From assembly GCF_014779595.1 (NCBI RefSeq), contig NZ_JACXZT010000019.1, positions 1,850,462 through 1,914,461 on the forward strand: a DNA stretch of 64,000 nt. Reading direction: 5' to 3'. Shown piece by piece: positions 9,899 to 19,596 of this stretch. Position 1 is the first letter of the stretch. Each line of letters starts with the position of its first letter. Under the pieces are notes generated by a model, which saw only the letters and a program-made list of their open reading frames with translations, ran no database searches and was not told the origin of the DNA. A program made the translations under genes and the position numbers. The stretch is from Halomonas sp. ML-15. GTDB taxonomy: Bacteria; Pseudomonadota; Gammaproteobacteria; Pseudomonadales; Halomonadaceae.

Positions 9899-11311
9899 AT
9901 GACCGATCACAACGACCACAACAGCCTGGGCAACCCCTTCGACCATCGCCAGTCGCTGATTCATGGCCGCCACTGCGACTGCCACGACTGCCGCCACGAC
10001 GCCGCTGCAAGCATCGCCTCCGACAGCGCCAAGCGCGACGCCCTGCCGGCCAGCAGCGACGACATGATGGATCGTGTGGTCGAGAGCGCGCTGGTGCGCG
10101 GCATGTTCGGCCATAGCGACATGCATCGCCGCCAGTTCATGAAACTGGTCGGCGGCGGCACCGTGGCGGCCGCGCTGGCCAGCCTGTTCCCGATGGACGC
10201 CATCAAGGCGGCGGTCAAGGAGGACCTCGGCCCGCTGGAGAAGACCGAACTGGACGTCGGCTTCATCCCCATCACCTGCGCCACGCCGATCATCATGGCC
10301 CACCCGATGGGCTTCTATGAGCGCTATGGCCTCGACGTCAACGTGATCAAGACCGCCGGCTGGGCACTGATCCGCGACAACTCGCTCAACGATACCTTCG
10401 ATGCGGCGCATATGCTGTCGCCAATGCCGCTGGCGATGAGCCTGGGTGCCGGTTCCAGCCGCCGCTCCTTTATTACCCCGGCCATCGAGAACATCAACGG
10501 CCAGGCGATCGTGCTGCACCTCGACCACCAGGACAAGCGCGACCCGCAGCAGTGGAAGGGCTTCACCTTCGGCGTGCCCTTCGAGTACTCGATGCACAAC
10601 TTCCTGCTGCGCTACTACGTCGCCGAGCACGGCCTCGATCCCGACCAGGACATCCAGATCCGCGTGATTCCGCCTCCCGAGATGGTCGCCAACCTGCGTG
10701 CCGGCAATATCGATGGCTTCCTGTCGCCGGACCCGTTCAATCAGCGCGCGGTTTACGAGCGCATCGGCTTCATTCATCTGCTGACCCAGGAGATCTGGGA
10801 CGGTCACCCGTGCTGCGCCTTTGCCACCAGCGCCACCTTCGCCCGCGAGAACCCCAACACCTACGGTGCGCTGCTGCGGGCGATCATCGATGCTACCCAG
10901 TACTCCTCGGATCCCGCCAACCGCTCGGAGATTGCCGAAGCCATCGCCCCCACCAACTACCTCAACCAGCCGGTCAACGTCATCGAGCAGGTCCTTACCG
11001 GGCGTTTCGCCGACGGCCTGGGTGAGGTGCGCGACGTCCCAGACCGCATCGATTTCGACCCCTTCCCCTGGCACTCCATGGCGGTGTGGATCCTGACTCA
11101 GATGAAGCGCTGGGGCTATATCGACGGCGACGTCGACTACCAGCAGGTCGCCCGCGACGTGTTCCTCGCCAGCGAGGCCGGCGACGTGATGCGCGAACTG
11201 GGCTACGACGCCCCTGAAGAGACCTCGCGCAACTACCAGATCATGGGCAAGACCTTCGACTACACCGACCCCGAAGCCTATCTCGATAGTTTCGATATTC
11301 GCAGGAGCTAA
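9899..11311 (+). CDS. cynA: Cyanate/nitrate-type ABC transporter substrate-binding protein, Tat-exported
   Basis: This 470-residue NrtA/CmpA/CynA-family binding protein probably captures cyanate, given cynS in the same operon. ATG 9899 has a GAGGTG site and fits better than the upstream in-frame codon at 9830. A twin-arginine motif, RRQFMK (Arg77-Arg78), precedes a hydrophobic stretch, so export is by Tat. The 76 residues before it are unusual: His/Cys-rich with HGRHCDCHDCRH (Cys26, Cys28, Cys31). The mature part carries family segments such as GFIPITCATPIIMAHPMGFY and FLSPDPFNQRAVYE. The permease gene starts 3 bases after the stop. Confidence 0.88.
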   Translation: MTDHNDHNSLGNPFDHRQSLIHGRHCDCHDCRHDAAASIASDSAKRDALPASSDDMMDRVVESALVRGMFGHSDMHRRQFMKLVGGGTVAAALASLFPMDAIKAAVKEDLGPLEKTELDVGFIPITCATPIIMAHPMGFYERYGLDVNVIKTAGWALIRDNSLNDTFDAAHMLSPMPLAMSLGAGSSRRSFITPAIENINGQAIVLHLDHQDKRDPQQWKGFTFGVPFEYSMHNFLLRYYVAEHGLDPDQDIQIRVIPPPEMVANLRAGNIDGFLSPDPFNQRAVYERIGFIHLLTQEIWDGHPCCAFATSATFARENPNTYGALLRAIIDATQYSSDPANRSEIAEAIAPTNYLNQPVNVIEQVLTGRFADGLGEVRDVPDRIDFDPFPWHSMAVWILTQMKRWGYIDGDVDYQQVARDVFLASEAGDVMRELGYDAPEETSRNYQIMGKTFDYTDPEAYLDSFDIRRS

Positions 11312-11314
11312 CTC

Positions 11315-12175
11315 ATGGACCGCACGACCACCGAGTGGAACTTCAGTACCAACGTGCGCGCCGGCATCCTTGCGGTGCTGCTGCTAGCGCTGCTTGTCGG
11401 CCTGTGGGAGGGCCTTAATCGCGCCCCGATCCTTGGCGGTGCCAGCGCCGAGCTCAGCGAGTATGAGCAGATGATGGCCGGCGCCGACGAGACCGCCGGC
11501 GTGCCGCCGCCCTCGGCGATCATGGTGCGCGCCTGGGAGCAGCTTTCGGATCCGTTCTACGATGCCGGCCCCAACGACAAGGGCATCGGCATTCAGCTCG
11601 GCTACTCGCTGTTCCGGGTCTTGACCGGCTACTTCGCCGCGGCGCTGATCGCGATTCCCATCGGCTTTCTGATCGGTATGTCACCGCTGGCCTACAAGGC
11701 ACTCAACCCCTTTATCCAGGTGCTGCGACCGATCTCGCCGCTGGCCTGGATGCCGCTGGCGCTGTTCATCATACGCGACGCCCAGGCCTCGGCGATCTTC
11801 GTGATATTCATCTGCTCGATCTGGCCAATGCTGCTCAATACCGCCTTCGGCGTGGCCGGGGTCAGACAGGACTGGGTCAATGTGGCGCGCACCCATGAGC
11901 TATCGCCGCTCAAGACCGCCTTCCAGGTGATCCTGCCGGCCGCGGCACCGACCATCCTCACCGGCATGCGCATCTCCATCGGCATTGCCTGGCTGGTCAT
12001 CGTGGCCGCCGAGATGCTCGTTGGCGGCACCGGCATCGGCTACTACGTGTGGAACGAGTGGAACAACCTCGACCTGACCAGCGTGATCTTCTCGATCCTG
12101 CTGATCGGGGTGGTAGGCATGCTGCTCGATATGGCCCTCGGTGCCGTTGCCAAGCTGGTCGCCTACCAGGAATAA
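11315..12175 (+). CDS. cynB: Cyanate/nitrate-type ABC transporter permease
   Basis: This 286-residue inner-membrane permease is of the NrtB/SsuC family. The first helix is at about residues 15-33, followed by a periplasmic segment and a BPD_transp_1 domain with about five more helices from residue 105 on. The cytoplasmic coupling loop VARTHELSPLKTAFQVILP is at about residues 189-207, followed by AAAPTILTGMRISIGIAW, typical of nitrate/sulfonate/cyanate permeases. An AGGAG site lies within the end of cynA and the ATPase gene follows after 16 bases. Confidence 0.9.
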   Translation: MDRTTTEWNFSTNVRAGILAVLLLALLVGLWEGLNRAPILGGASAELSEYEQMMAGADETAGVPPPSAIMVRAWEQLSDPFYDAGPNDKGIGIQLGYSLFRVLTGYFAAALIAIPIGFLIGMSPLAYKALNPFIQVLRPISPLAWMPLALFIIRDAQASAIFVIFICSIWPMLLNTAFGVAGVRQDWVNVARTHELSPLKTAFQVILPAAAPTILTGMRISIGIAWLVIVAAEMLVGGTGIGYYVWNEWNNLDLTSVIFSILLIGVVGMLLDMALGAVAKLVAYQE

Positions 12176-12191
12176 CCTTCAGGAGAGAGAC

Positions 12192-13139
12192 ATGAGTCAC
12201 GCCTTCGTAGAAGTCCAGCAAGCCGCCAAACGCTTTCCCGGCGCCAAGGGCGAGCCCGACCTGACGGTGTTCGAGAACGTCAGCTTCCAGCTCGAAAAAG
12301 GCGAGTTCGTCTGCATTATCGGCCACTCCGGCTGCGGCAAATCGACGATCATGAACTCCCTGGCGGGACTCGATCAGTTCAGCGATGGCGCCATGGTCAT
12401 GGAGGGCAAGGAGATCGATGGCCCAGGCCTCGAGCGCGGCGTGGTGTTCCAGAACTACAGCCTGCTGCCATGGCTGACGGCGCTGGAAAACGTGCGCTTC
12501 GGCGTGCGCGCCCGCTGGAAGGAGTGGGACGAAGCCAGGGTCACCGAGCACAGTCTCGAATACCTGGAAATGGTCGGGCTAAAGGACGTGGTGGATCGCA
12601 AACCGGCGCAGCTCTCCGGCGGCATGCGCCAGCGAGTGAGTATCGCCCGGGCCTTTGCCACCAAACCCAAGCTGCTGCTGCTCGACGAGCCGTTCGGCGC
12701 CCTCGACGCCCTGACCCGCGGGGTGATCCAGGACGAGCTGGTCAAGATCTGGAGCAAGGATCAGCAGACGGTATTCATGATCACCCACGACGTCGACGAG
12801 GCGATCCTGCTCGCCGATCGCATCTTCCTGATGACCAACGGCCCTGAAGCACGCATCGCCGAGGCGGTAGAGATCGACCTGCCGCGCCCCAGGGAGCGTG
12901 CGGAGATCGTCAAACACCCCCATTTCTACAAGATTCGTAACTACCTGGTGGAGTTCCTGGTCAAGCGCTCCGCCACCATGAGTCCCGCCGATCTCGATCG
13001 CAGCGGCTTGCACTACCCCAAGTCGGTCAATCCCGTTGGTGAGGACGCCAACACCACCACCCCTGCCAGCGCGTCCAGCAAGGACGCACCCGACGACAAG
13101 CTCGTCAACTTCACTCCCAAGGAGACGCATCATGGATAA
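12192..13139 (+). CDS. cynD: Cyanate/nitrate-type ABC transporter ATP-binding protein
   Basis: This 315-residue NrtD/SsuB-type ATPase energises cyanate import. It has Walker A GHSGCGKST (about residue 45), signature LSGGMRQR, Walker B LLLDEPFGALD and the H-loop MITHDVDEA. A C-terminal extension of about 60 residues, rich in Thr, Ala and Asp and ending KETHHG, follows the ABC domain. ATG 12192 follows a GGAGAG site. An in-frame upstream start at 12141 lies inside cynB and is not favoured. The 3' end overlaps cynS by 8 bases. Confidence 0.92.
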   Translation: MSHAFVEVQQAAKRFPGAKGEPDLTVFENVSFQLEKGEFVCIIGHSGCGKSTIMNSLAGLDQFSDGAMVMEGKEIDGPGLERGVVFQNYSLLPWLTALENVRFGVRARWKEWDEARVTEHSLEYLEMVGLKDVVDRKPAQLSGGMRQRVSIARAFATKPKLLLLDEPFGALDALTRGVIQDELVKIWSKDQQTVFMITHDVDEAILLADRIFLMTNGPEARIAEAVEIDLPRPRERAEIVKHPHFYKIRNYLVEFLVKRSATMSPADLDRSGLHYPKSVNPVGEDANTTTPASASSKDAPDDKLVNFTPKETHHG

Positions 13140-13572
13140 GCTCGAAATGCGCCACACCCTGCTCGCCGCCAAGGCCCGCAAACAGCTCAGCTGGGACGAT
13201 ATCGGCAGCGCCGTCGGTATGTCGCCGGTGTGGGTCGCCTCGGCCTGCTACGGCATGAACAGTGCCAGCCACGAGGTGGCCCACAAGCTGTGCGACGTGC
13301 TTGGCGTCGACAGCGACGCGGCCGAGGCGCTCAAGGCCTTCCCCACCAAGGCCTGGGATGAGGCGATCCCCCAGGACCCGTTCATCTACCGGCTCTACGA
13401 AGTGGTCGGCGTCTACGGCGAGACCCTCAAGGATGTGGTCCAGGAGCGGTTCGGCGACGGCATCATGAGCGCCATCGACTTCACCATGGAGGTCGACAAG
13501 GTCGAGGATCCCAAGGGCGACCGGGTGCTGCTGACTCTCAACGGCAAGTTCCTGCCCTATAAGTCTTGGTAA
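13132..13572 (+). CDS. cynS: Cyanate hydratase (cyanase)
   Basis: This 146-residue cyanase decomposes cyanate with bicarbonate to ammonia and carbon dioxide. The N-terminal helical DNA-binding-like domain is followed by the catalytic domain. The catalytic triad is visible as Arg87 and Glu90 (FIYRLYEVVGVYG) and Ser113 (GIMSAIDF), equivalent to E. coli Arg96, Glu99 and Ser122. The length and the C-terminal GKFLPYKSW are standard. ATG 13132 is the correct start. An in-frame upstream extension is Pro/Thr-rich and lies within cynD. It ends the operon, with no carbonic anhydrase (cynT) beside it. Confidence 0.97.
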   Translation: MDKLEMRHTLLAAKARKQLSWDDIGSAVGMSPVWVASACYGMNSASHEVAHKLCDVLGVDSDAAEALKAFPTKAWDEAIPQDPFIYRLYEVVGVYGETLKDVVQERFGDGIMSAIDFTMEVDKVEDPKGDRVLLTLNGKFLPYKSW

Positions 13573-13576
13573 AGAG

Positions 13577-14422
13577 CTAGTCCTGGTAACTTTCGACCCG
13601 CACCACCGCTCGCTCGACCCCGCCAAGATAGCCACCGCCGAACAGCAGCAGGTGGTTGAGCAGCGGATAGAGCTGGAACAACGCCTCGCGCCTCGGCCAA
13701 TCGGCCGGGGCGTCGCCGTTCCAGTAGGCCTCGAAGAAGGCCTCACCCGGGGAGCCGAACAGCGTCAACATGGCCAGGTCGACCTCCGGGTAGTGGCGAT
13801 ACACCGCCGGATCGATCAGCGCCGGCCCACGCGAGGTATAGAGCAGGTTGCCGCTCCATAGGTCACCGTGCAGCAGGCTCGCCGGGGCATCAGGCAGCCA
13901 GCTTTCCAGGTCGTCGGCCAGGGTCTCGATGCGCTGGCGCAGGGCGGCATCCAGCAGGCAGCGCTCATGGCAGGCAGCCGCCAGCGGCAGCAGTCGCCGC
14001 TGGCGCTGAAACACCCGCCCGTCGGCGAGCGGCGCATTGGGCTGCGGCGTGCGTCCGCAGGCGTTGTCGTGGGGCCAGCCATGGGCATCGCCGGTATCGG
14101 CATGCAGCGTGCGCAGCCCCTGGCCCAGCGCGAAGGCGTCCCCCGCCTCGCGACGCGAAGGCTGCAGCGCCTCCATGACCAGCCACTCCCCCGCCTGAGC
14201 CAGCACCTCGGGCACTATCAGCCCGCAACCGGAAGCGCGCAGCGCCTCCAGACCATCGGCCTCGCCGGCCAGCCGCTGGCCGTCGTCACGCTTGACCACC
14301 ACCGCGCCCTGGTCGGTGTCGAGCCAGTAGACGGCGGCGATATCGCCACCCGACATGGGCCTCAGCTCGCCTCGCGGCGTCAGCGACAGCGACGTCAGCA
14401 CTCTCTCCAACGATGCGTCCAT
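13577..14422 (-). CDS. Fructosamine-kinase-family protein
   Basis: This 281-residue kinase of the FN3K/YniA family belongs to the aminoglycoside phosphotransferase fold. It probably phosphorylates ketosamines on glycated proteins or small molecules so that they break down. Visible features are Lys44 (VVVKRDD), the catalytic loop HGDLWSGN with Asp187, the metal-binding IDPAVYRHYPEVDLAM with Asp204, and LFGSPGEAFFEAY, which is specific to FN3K-like proteins. It converges on cynS with only 4 bases between the stops. Confidence 0.9.
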   Translation of the reverse strand: MDASLERVLTSLSLTPRGELRPMSGGDIAAVYWLDTDQGAVVVKRDDGQRLAGEADGLEALRASGCGLIVPEVLAQAGEWLVMEALQPSRREAGDAFALGQGLRTLHADTGDAHGWPHDNACGRTPQPNAPLADGRVFQRQRRLLPLAAACHERCLLDAALRQRIETLADDLESWLPDAPASLLHGDLWSGNLLYTSRGPALIDPAVYRHYPEVDLAMLTLFGSPGEAFFEAYWNGDAPADWPRREALFQLYPLLNHLLLFGGGYLGGVERAVVRVESYQD

Positions 14423-14548
14423 GATCCTCTCCCTTGATATTGCCGCTTCATCGCCATCATGCCATGGCCTCCCCCGTGGCTGGCAAAGCGCCCGCCGCTA
14501 TGGCACAAGGGCAGCCAGGACAGTACAACAGCCTACAGGAGCGCGAGC

Positions 14549-14860
14549 ATGTACAAATTGGCGTTTTTCGTCCCACTGGATGCCGCCGAGACGGTCAAGG
14601 AGGCGCTGTTCGAGACCGGCGCCGGGCGCATCGGCGACTACGAGGCGTGCTGCTTCGAGACCCGCGGCCGCGGCCAGTTCAGGCCGTTGGACGGCGCCGA
14701 CCCGCATATCGGCCGGGTCGGTGATCTCGAGCAGGTCGAGGAGCTCAAGGTCGAACTGGTGTGTGACGACGGCGTCATCCAAGCCGCCGTGGCCGCCCTC
14801 AAGCTGGCCCACCCCTATGAGGAGCCGGCCTACGACGTATGGCGGCTGGAGGAGCTCTGA
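14549..14860 (+). CDS. NIF3/YqfO-domain small protein
   Basis: This 103-residue protein matches the stand-alone YqfO/NIF3-insert (CutA-like ferredoxin fold) family, typically starting MYKLxFFVPxxxxExVKxALFxxGAG. GAGRIGDYEACCFETRGRGQFRPL and the terminal HPYEEPAYDVWRL are characteristic. The biochemical role is unknown, though metal binding or trimer formation has been suggested for relatives. ATG 14549 was chosen for its upstream AGGAG and the family start. It is divergent from the fructosamine kinase and converges on transaldolase with a 4-base gap. Confidence 0.87.
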   Translation: MYKLAFFVPLDAAETVKEALFETGAGRIGDYEACCFETRGRGQFRPLDGADPHIGRVGDLEQVEELKVELVCDDGVIQAAVAALKLAHPYEEPAYDVWRLEEL

Positions 14861-14864
14861 GTCG

Positions 14865-15821
14865 TCAGGCCAGGCGCTCGTCGATCAGCGCTTCCAGCGC
14901 GGCCTGGTCCTCATGGAAGCGGCGGATGCCCTCGGCCAGCTTGTCGTTGGCCATGGCGTCCTGATTGTGCCCCCAGCGGAAGGCGGCCTCATCCAGCGGC
15001 GCCGGCCGCTCGCCGGCAGCGGGGATCTCGACCGCCCGGGCAACGTCGCCTTGCGCCGCCGCCAGCTCCTCGAGCAGCGCCGGCGAGATGGTCAGCCGCG
15101 GGCAGCCGGCCAGCGCCAGCACCTGGCCGGTGGTGCGAAAGCTGGCCCCCATCACCACGGTGTCATAGCCACCGCGGCCTACGCGTTCGCAGACGCCACG
15201 CACGAACTGTACGCCGGGGTCTTCATCGGGCGCGTAGTCGCGGCCGGTCGCGTTCTTGTACCAGTCGGTGACCCGCCCCACGAAGGGTGAGACCAGGAAG
15301 ACCCCGGCATCGAAGCAGGCCTGAGCCTGGGCATCGCTGAACAGTAGCGTCAGGTTGCACTGGATACCCTCGCGCTCCAGCCGCTCGGCGGCGCGGATAC
15401 CCTCCCAGGTCGAGGCCAGCTTGATCAGCACGCGATCACGGCCCACGCCGCGCCGGTCATAGAGCTCGATCAGCTCGTGGGCCTTGCGCACGCTGGCCTC
15501 CTCGTCGAACGACAGCCGCGCCGCCACCTCGGTGGAGACACGTCCCGGCACTAGTCCGCTGATCTCGCTGCCGATCGCTACCGCCAGGCGGTCCACCGCA
15601 TGGGCAAGACGCGTCTCCTGCGCGCCCCCTTCCGCCTTGACGGCGGCAAGCTCGGCGTCGATCAGGTCCTGATAGCCGGGCAGCTCGAAGGCCTTGAGCA
15701 GCAGCGAGGGATTGGTGGTGGCATCGTGTGGCTGGTAGCGGCGGATCGCCTCGAGATCGCCGGTGTCGGCGACCACCAGCGAGTGGCGTTTGAGATGGTC
15801 GAGTTGGCTCGTGAATGTCAT
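14865..15821 (-). CDS. tal: Transaldolase
   Basis: This 318-residue class I transaldolase (TalB size) transfers a dihydroxyacetone unit between sugar phosphates in the non-oxidative pentose phosphate pathway. The Schiff-base lysine is Lys134 in [20 protein letters not shown], near residue 33, is the N-terminal signature. ATG 15821 has an AGGAG site; an in-frame ATG further upstream would run into xylB and is rejected. As the last gene of the polyol operon it helps move xylulose 5-phosphate from XylB into central metabolism. Confidence 0.96.
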   Translation of the reverse strand: MTFTSQLDHLKRHSLVVADTGDLEAIRRYQPHDATTNPSLLLKAFELPGYQDLIDAELAAVKAEGGAQETRLAHAVDRLAVAIGSEISGLVPGRVSTEVAARLSFDEEASVRKAHELIELYDRRGVGRDRVLIKLASTWEGIRAAERLEREGIQCNLTLLFSDAQAQACFDAGVFLVSPFVGRVTDWYKNATGRDYAPDEDPGVQFVRGVCERVGRGGYDTVVMGASFRTTGQVLALAGCPRLTISPALLEELAAAQGDVARAVEIPAAGERPAPLDEAAFRWGHNQDAMANDKLAEGIRRFHEDQAALEALIDERLA

Positions 15822-15855
15822 GTGGCATTGCTCCTGCTGCAAGAGAGTAAGCGGG

Positions 15856-17349
15856 TCAAGGCGCCAGGCCATGGCGCTCGGCCAGCGCCCGGTGGTAGCG
15901 CGCATAGACCTCGCGGTACGCCGCCGTAGCGCCGGCGTCCGGCTCGGCTACCGAGGCGGCATCGAGATGCACCAGCCGCGTGCACAGCGCCTCCAGCGTC
16001 ACCCCGTGGGCGTGCTGGTGGCACCAGGCGGCCTGCAGCGCCGCGCCCAGCGCCGCCGCATCGGTGACCTCGGGACAGATCACCGGCGTGGCGGTGACGT
16101 CGGCGACCATCTGCCGCCATACCGGGCTCTTGGCGCCGCCGCCGATCAAGCGGATCTGGCTGGCCCCCTCGGTGAGCGAGCCGAACAGGTCCAGGCCGTA
16201 GCGCAGCCCAAAGGTCGCCCCTTCCATCACCGCGCGGCACAGGTTGGCCTGGGTAACATTGGCACCGCTCAGGCCGAGAAAGCTGGCGCTGGCTTCAGGC
16301 AACATCGGTACCCGTTCGCCGTTGAAAAACGGCAGTACCGTGACCCCTTCGGCGCCCACCGAAGCGCTGGCGATCCGCTCGCCGAAGGTCTCGAGATCGA
16401 GCCCGAACAGCTCACGCACTCGGGTGGTCGCCGAGGTGACGTTCATGGTGCAGATCAACGGCAGCCAGCCGCCGGTGCTCGAGCAGAAGTTGGCGACCAT
16501 GGCGCTGTCGGCGATCACCGGTGCCGGTGAGTAGGCACACACCGTGCCCGACGTTCCCAGGCTCATGGTTACCAGCCCGGGGGTGATATTGCCGGTACCG
16601 ATGGCGCCGAGCATATTGTCGCCGCCACCGCTGGAGACCAGCACGTCGCTGGAGAGGCCAAGCTCCCGGGCCAGCGCCGGGCGCAACGTGCCGGCCGGCT
16701 CGCTGGCCTCGATCAGCCGCGGCAGCACTCGGTCCGGGTCGAGCTCCGGGGCGATGGCGGCGAATACGTCCTCACGCCAAGCACGCGCCCGGGTGTCGAA
16801 GTAGCCGGTGCCCGAGGCGTCGCCGGCCTCGGTGACCCGCTCGCCGGTGAGCCAAAAATTGAGGTAGTCGTGGGGCAGCAGCAGGCTCTCGATGCGTCGA
16901 TACGCCTGCGGCTCGCGCTCGCGCAGCCACGCCAGCTTGGAGGCGGTGTAACCGGTCTGCAGCACCAGGCCGAGCTTGTCGAGGCAGCCGGCCTCGCCGC
17001 CCAGCCGCTCGACCAGGGCCGCATTATGGGCCGCCGTCTCGGTATCGCACCACAGCTTGGCCGGATAGACCGGCTCGCCCTTGTCGTCCAGTGCCACCAG
17101 CCCGTGCTGCTGACCGGAAACGCCGATGGCACGTATCGCCATCGGGTCGATCCCGACACTGCCTAGCGCCTCGCCGAGGGCGCCGCGCAGGGCGCTGATC
17201 CATTCGCCGGGGTCCTGCTCGCGACGGCCGTGATCGTCCTCGATCAGCGAGTGCGGCCGACTGGCCTCGGCGAGGATCGCGCCACGCTCCACGTCGACCA
17301 CCACCACCTTGGTACTCTGGGTTCCGCAATCCACCCCGATATACATCAC
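15856..17349 (-). CDS. xylB: Xylulokinase
   Basis: This 497-residue FGGY-family kinase converts D-xylulose to D-xylulose 5-phosphate. The N-terminal phosphate-binding [13 protein letters not shown] is followed by [11 protein letters not shown] (residues about 79-89), a xylulokinase hallmark, and the second-domain nucleotide loop [28 protein letters not shown] near the C-terminus is standard. The start overlaps the stop of mtlK by 4 bases (ATGA). With MtlK it would process D-arabitol via D-xylulose. Confidence 0.95.
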   Translation of the reverse strand: MMYIGVDCGTQSTKVVVVDVERGAILAEASRPHSLIEDDHGRREQDPGEWISALRGALGEALGSVGIDPMAIRAIGVSGQQHGLVALDDKGEPVYPAKLWCDTETAAHNAALVERLGGEAGCLDKLGLVLQTGYTASKLAWLREREPQAYRRIESLLLPHDYLNFWLTGERVTEAGDASGTGYFDTRARAWREDVFAAIAPELDPDRVLPRLIEASEPAGTLRPALARELGLSSDVLVSSGGGDNMLGAIGTGNITPGLVTMSLGTSGTVCAYSPAPVIADSAMVANFCSSTGGWLPLICTMNVTSATTRVRELFGLDLETFGERIASASVGAEGVTVLPFFNGERVPMLPEASASFLGLSGANVTQANLCRAVMEGATFGLRYGLDLFGSLTEGASQIRLIGGGAKSPVWRQMVADVTATPVICPEVTDAAALGAALQAAWCHQHAHGVTLEALCTRLVHLDAASVAEPDAGATAAYREVYARYHRALAERHGLAP

Positions 17350-18833
17350 GCCGTCCCTTTCGACTGAACCAGTGCTTCGAGGGTAGCGCGTGCGCCGCGT
17401 TCGTGCAGCGATGCCAGCACCGTCAGATACGCCTCGCGAAATCGCGATTGGTCGGAGAGATCGCCGAACAGCTCGCGGTTCTCGATAAAGGCGCTGGGCC
17501 GTTCACGGTTGTTGGCCGCCAGCGCCATCAGTGGCAGCTTGAGGCGATCCACCACCTCGATGGGCTGGCCCTGTTCGTCGCGGCCCTCGGCGTAGCGCGC
17601 CCAGCTTGCCACCACCGCCGCGCTGAGGCGGATCTCGCCGCCGCGAGCCAGCTGCTCGCGGATCACCGGTACCAGCCACTTGGGAATCCGGTCGGAGCTC
17701 TCGGCGCACAGCCGCGCCAGGGTGTCCTTGATCTGCGGGTTGGCGAAGCGCTCGATCAGCGTCAGGCGGTACGCTTCGAGATCGACGCCGGGTACCGGCG
17801 CCAGGGTCGGGCTGCCCTCCTCACGCATATAGGCGAGCAGAAACTCGACGAACAGCGGGTCCTGGCACACCTCGTGGGCGTAGCGGTAACCGACCAGATA
17901 GCCGAAGTAGCACAGCGCCTGATGGCTGGCGTTGAGCAGCCGCAGCTTCATCAGCTCATAGGGCTCGACGTCCTCGACCACCTGCACCCCGGCCTTCTCG
18001 AAGGCAGGCCGCCCGGCAGCGAAGTGATCCTCCAGCACCCACTGGGTGAAGGGCTCGCACACCACCGGCCAGGCATCCACCACACCGAACTGCGCCGCTA
18101 GCTCGTCGATGTCGGACTGAGCGGTCACCGGCGTAATGCGGTCGACCATCGAGTTGGGAAACGCCACCTCGCCCTCGAGCCACGCCGCCAGCTCGACGTC
18201 GCGGGCCCGGGCATAGGCGCTGAACATGCGCTTGGCGACATCGCCATTGCCCTGGATATTGTCGCAGGACATCACCGTGAAGGGCGCAATTCCCTGGGCC
18301 CGACGCCGCACCAGCGCCTCCACTACCAGCCCGAAGGTCGTGCTCGGCCGGCTCGGCGCGGCCAGATCGGCCTGCACCTGGGGGTTGTCGAGGTCGAACT
18401 CGCCGCTCACCGGGTGGAAGTTGTAGCCACCCTCGGTAACGGTCAGCGAGACGATACTGATCGCCGGGTCGGCCATGCGCTCGATCACCGCCTCGGGGTC
18501 GTCCGGCGCGAACAGGTAGTCGATCATGCTGCCGATCACCCGCGGTTCATGGCGACCGTCGGGGTGCTTGACCACCAGGGTATAGAGGTGGTCCTGGGCG
18601 GTCAGCACCTGCTGCATGCGCTTGTCGCCGGGCATCACCCCGACCCCGACGATCCCCCAATCGAGCGCCTCACCCTGGTTCATCAGGTCATCCAGGTACA
18701 TGGCCTGATGGGCGCGGTGGAAGCCGCCCACGCCGATATGCACGATCCCCGCCGTGACCGCACCACGATCATAGTGTGGGCGGGCTACCTCGGCGGGCAG
18801 GCTGTGCAGCGTCTTGTTGCTGAGGGCTGTCAT
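17346..18833 (-). CDS. mtlK: Mannitol 2-dehydrogenase (long-chain polyol dehydrogenase)
   Basis: This 495-residue NAD-dependent polyol dehydrogenase oxidises D-mannitol to D-fructose and commonly D-arabitol to D-xylulose. The Rossmann signature IVHIGVGGFHRAHQ is at residues 30-43. The catalytic motif K-x4-N-x2-H is present as Lys296, Asn301 and His304 (KLRLLNASH), as in the Pseudomonas enzyme. A GGAG site precedes ATG 18833. It is translationally coupled to xylB by a 4-base overlap. Confidence 0.95.
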   Translation of the reverse strand: MTALSNKTLHSLPAEVARPHYDRGAVTAGIVHIGVGGFHRAHQAMYLDDLMNQGEALDWGIVGVGVMPGDKRMQQVLTAQDHLYTLVVKHPDGRHEPRVIGSMIDYLFAPDDPEAVIERMADPAISIVSLTVTEGGYNFHPVSGEFDLDNPQVQADLAAPSRPSTTFGLVVEALVRRRAQGIAPFTVMSCDNIQGNGDVAKRMFSAYARARDVELAAWLEGEVAFPNSMVDRITPVTAQSDIDELAAQFGVVDAWPVVCEPFTQWVLEDHFAAGRPAFEKAGVQVVEDVEPYELMKLRLLNASHQALCYFGYLVGYRYAHEVCQDPLFVEFLLAYMREEGSPTLAPVPGVDLEAYRLTLIERFANPQIKDTLARLCAESSDRIPKWLVPVIREQLARGGEIRLSAAVVASWARYAEGRDEQGQPIEVVDRLKLPLMALAANNRERPSAFIENRELFGDLSDQSRFREAYLTVLASLHERGARATLEALVQSKGTA

Positions 18834-18878
18834 GGGGCATCTCCAGTGGCAAAAAAAATCGGCCCACCAGATCCGGCG

Positions 18879-19499
18879 TCAGCACCACACCAGATCCGCG
18901 GTTCGCGAATGCCGCTTGACCAGACGGGCATTCAGCATGTCCTTGTTGCGCGCCTTGTCGGTTGCAGCCGCAGGTGCCAGGCCCATCTCCTGCCAGCGCT
19001 CGATAAGGCGGCGCTCGAGTTCGGCTTCATCGACCTCCAGCATCACGCTGAAGTCGAACAGCGGTGCCAGGTCGCGCCACGGCGACTGATCCAGCAGCAG
19101 GTAGTTGCCCTCGACCAGGATGATGCGGTGCGCGAGACTCACAATGCGCCCGCCGGCCCGGGCCAGGTCGAGGGGACGGTCGAACACCGGCACCGCCACC
19201 GCGGCGTCGGCGCGGCGGATGCGCAGCAGATCGGCATGCAAGCCGTCCACGTCGAAGGTGTGCGGCGCACCCTTGTGCGGAATCAGCTCGGCACCAAGCA
19301 CCGCGTTGTCGAAGTGATAGCCATCCATCGGGACCACTACCACCTCCCCGGGCAGTTCGACGTCGATGGCCTGCCACAGGTACTCGGCGAGCGTCGACTT
19401 GCCGGCCCCCGGCGGGCCGGCCAGGGCGACCACGAAGCGCTCGGCATCTGCCGCGGCGGTGATGATCTCCTGGGCAATTTCTGTCGTTGAATGACTCAT
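18879..19499 (-). CDS. P-loop kinase of the uridine kinase/FrcK-like family
   Basis: This 206-residue P-loop kinase has Walker A AGPPGAGKST near residue 30. It also carries VVPMDGYHFDNAVL and VEGNYLLLD, shared by phosphoribulokinase/uridine kinase relatives and by FrcK from rhizobial fructose operons. In this operon the dehydrogenases release fructose, so phosphorylation of fructose or another ketose is a reasonable inference. I chose ATG 19499 because AGGA lies 7 bases upstream, although an in-frame ATG exists at 19538. Confidence 0.82.
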   Translation of the reverse strand: MSHSTTEIAQEIITAAADAERFVVALAGPPGAGKSTLAEYLWQAIDVELPGEVVVVPMDGYHFDNAVLGAELIPHKGAPHTFDVDGLHADLLRIRRADAAVAVPVFDRPLDLARAGGRIVSLAHRIILVEGNYLLLDQSPWRDLAPLFDFSVMLEVDEAELERRLIERWQEMGLAPAAATDKARNKDMLNARLVKRHSRTADLVWC

Positions 19500-19596
19500 C
19501 AAGACGTCCTCATGTCTGGTATGGCGAGTCGACATCATCGCTCGTGCCGTGCTGTGTGCAACTCTCGCCGTCCCGTAGTCTTGTCATATCTGCGTT

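Noticed and set aside
9710-11074. A 454-codon minus-strand open frame opposite cynA
   Set aside because: It covers the sigma54 control region and the binding-protein gene; its composition is that of a shadow frame.
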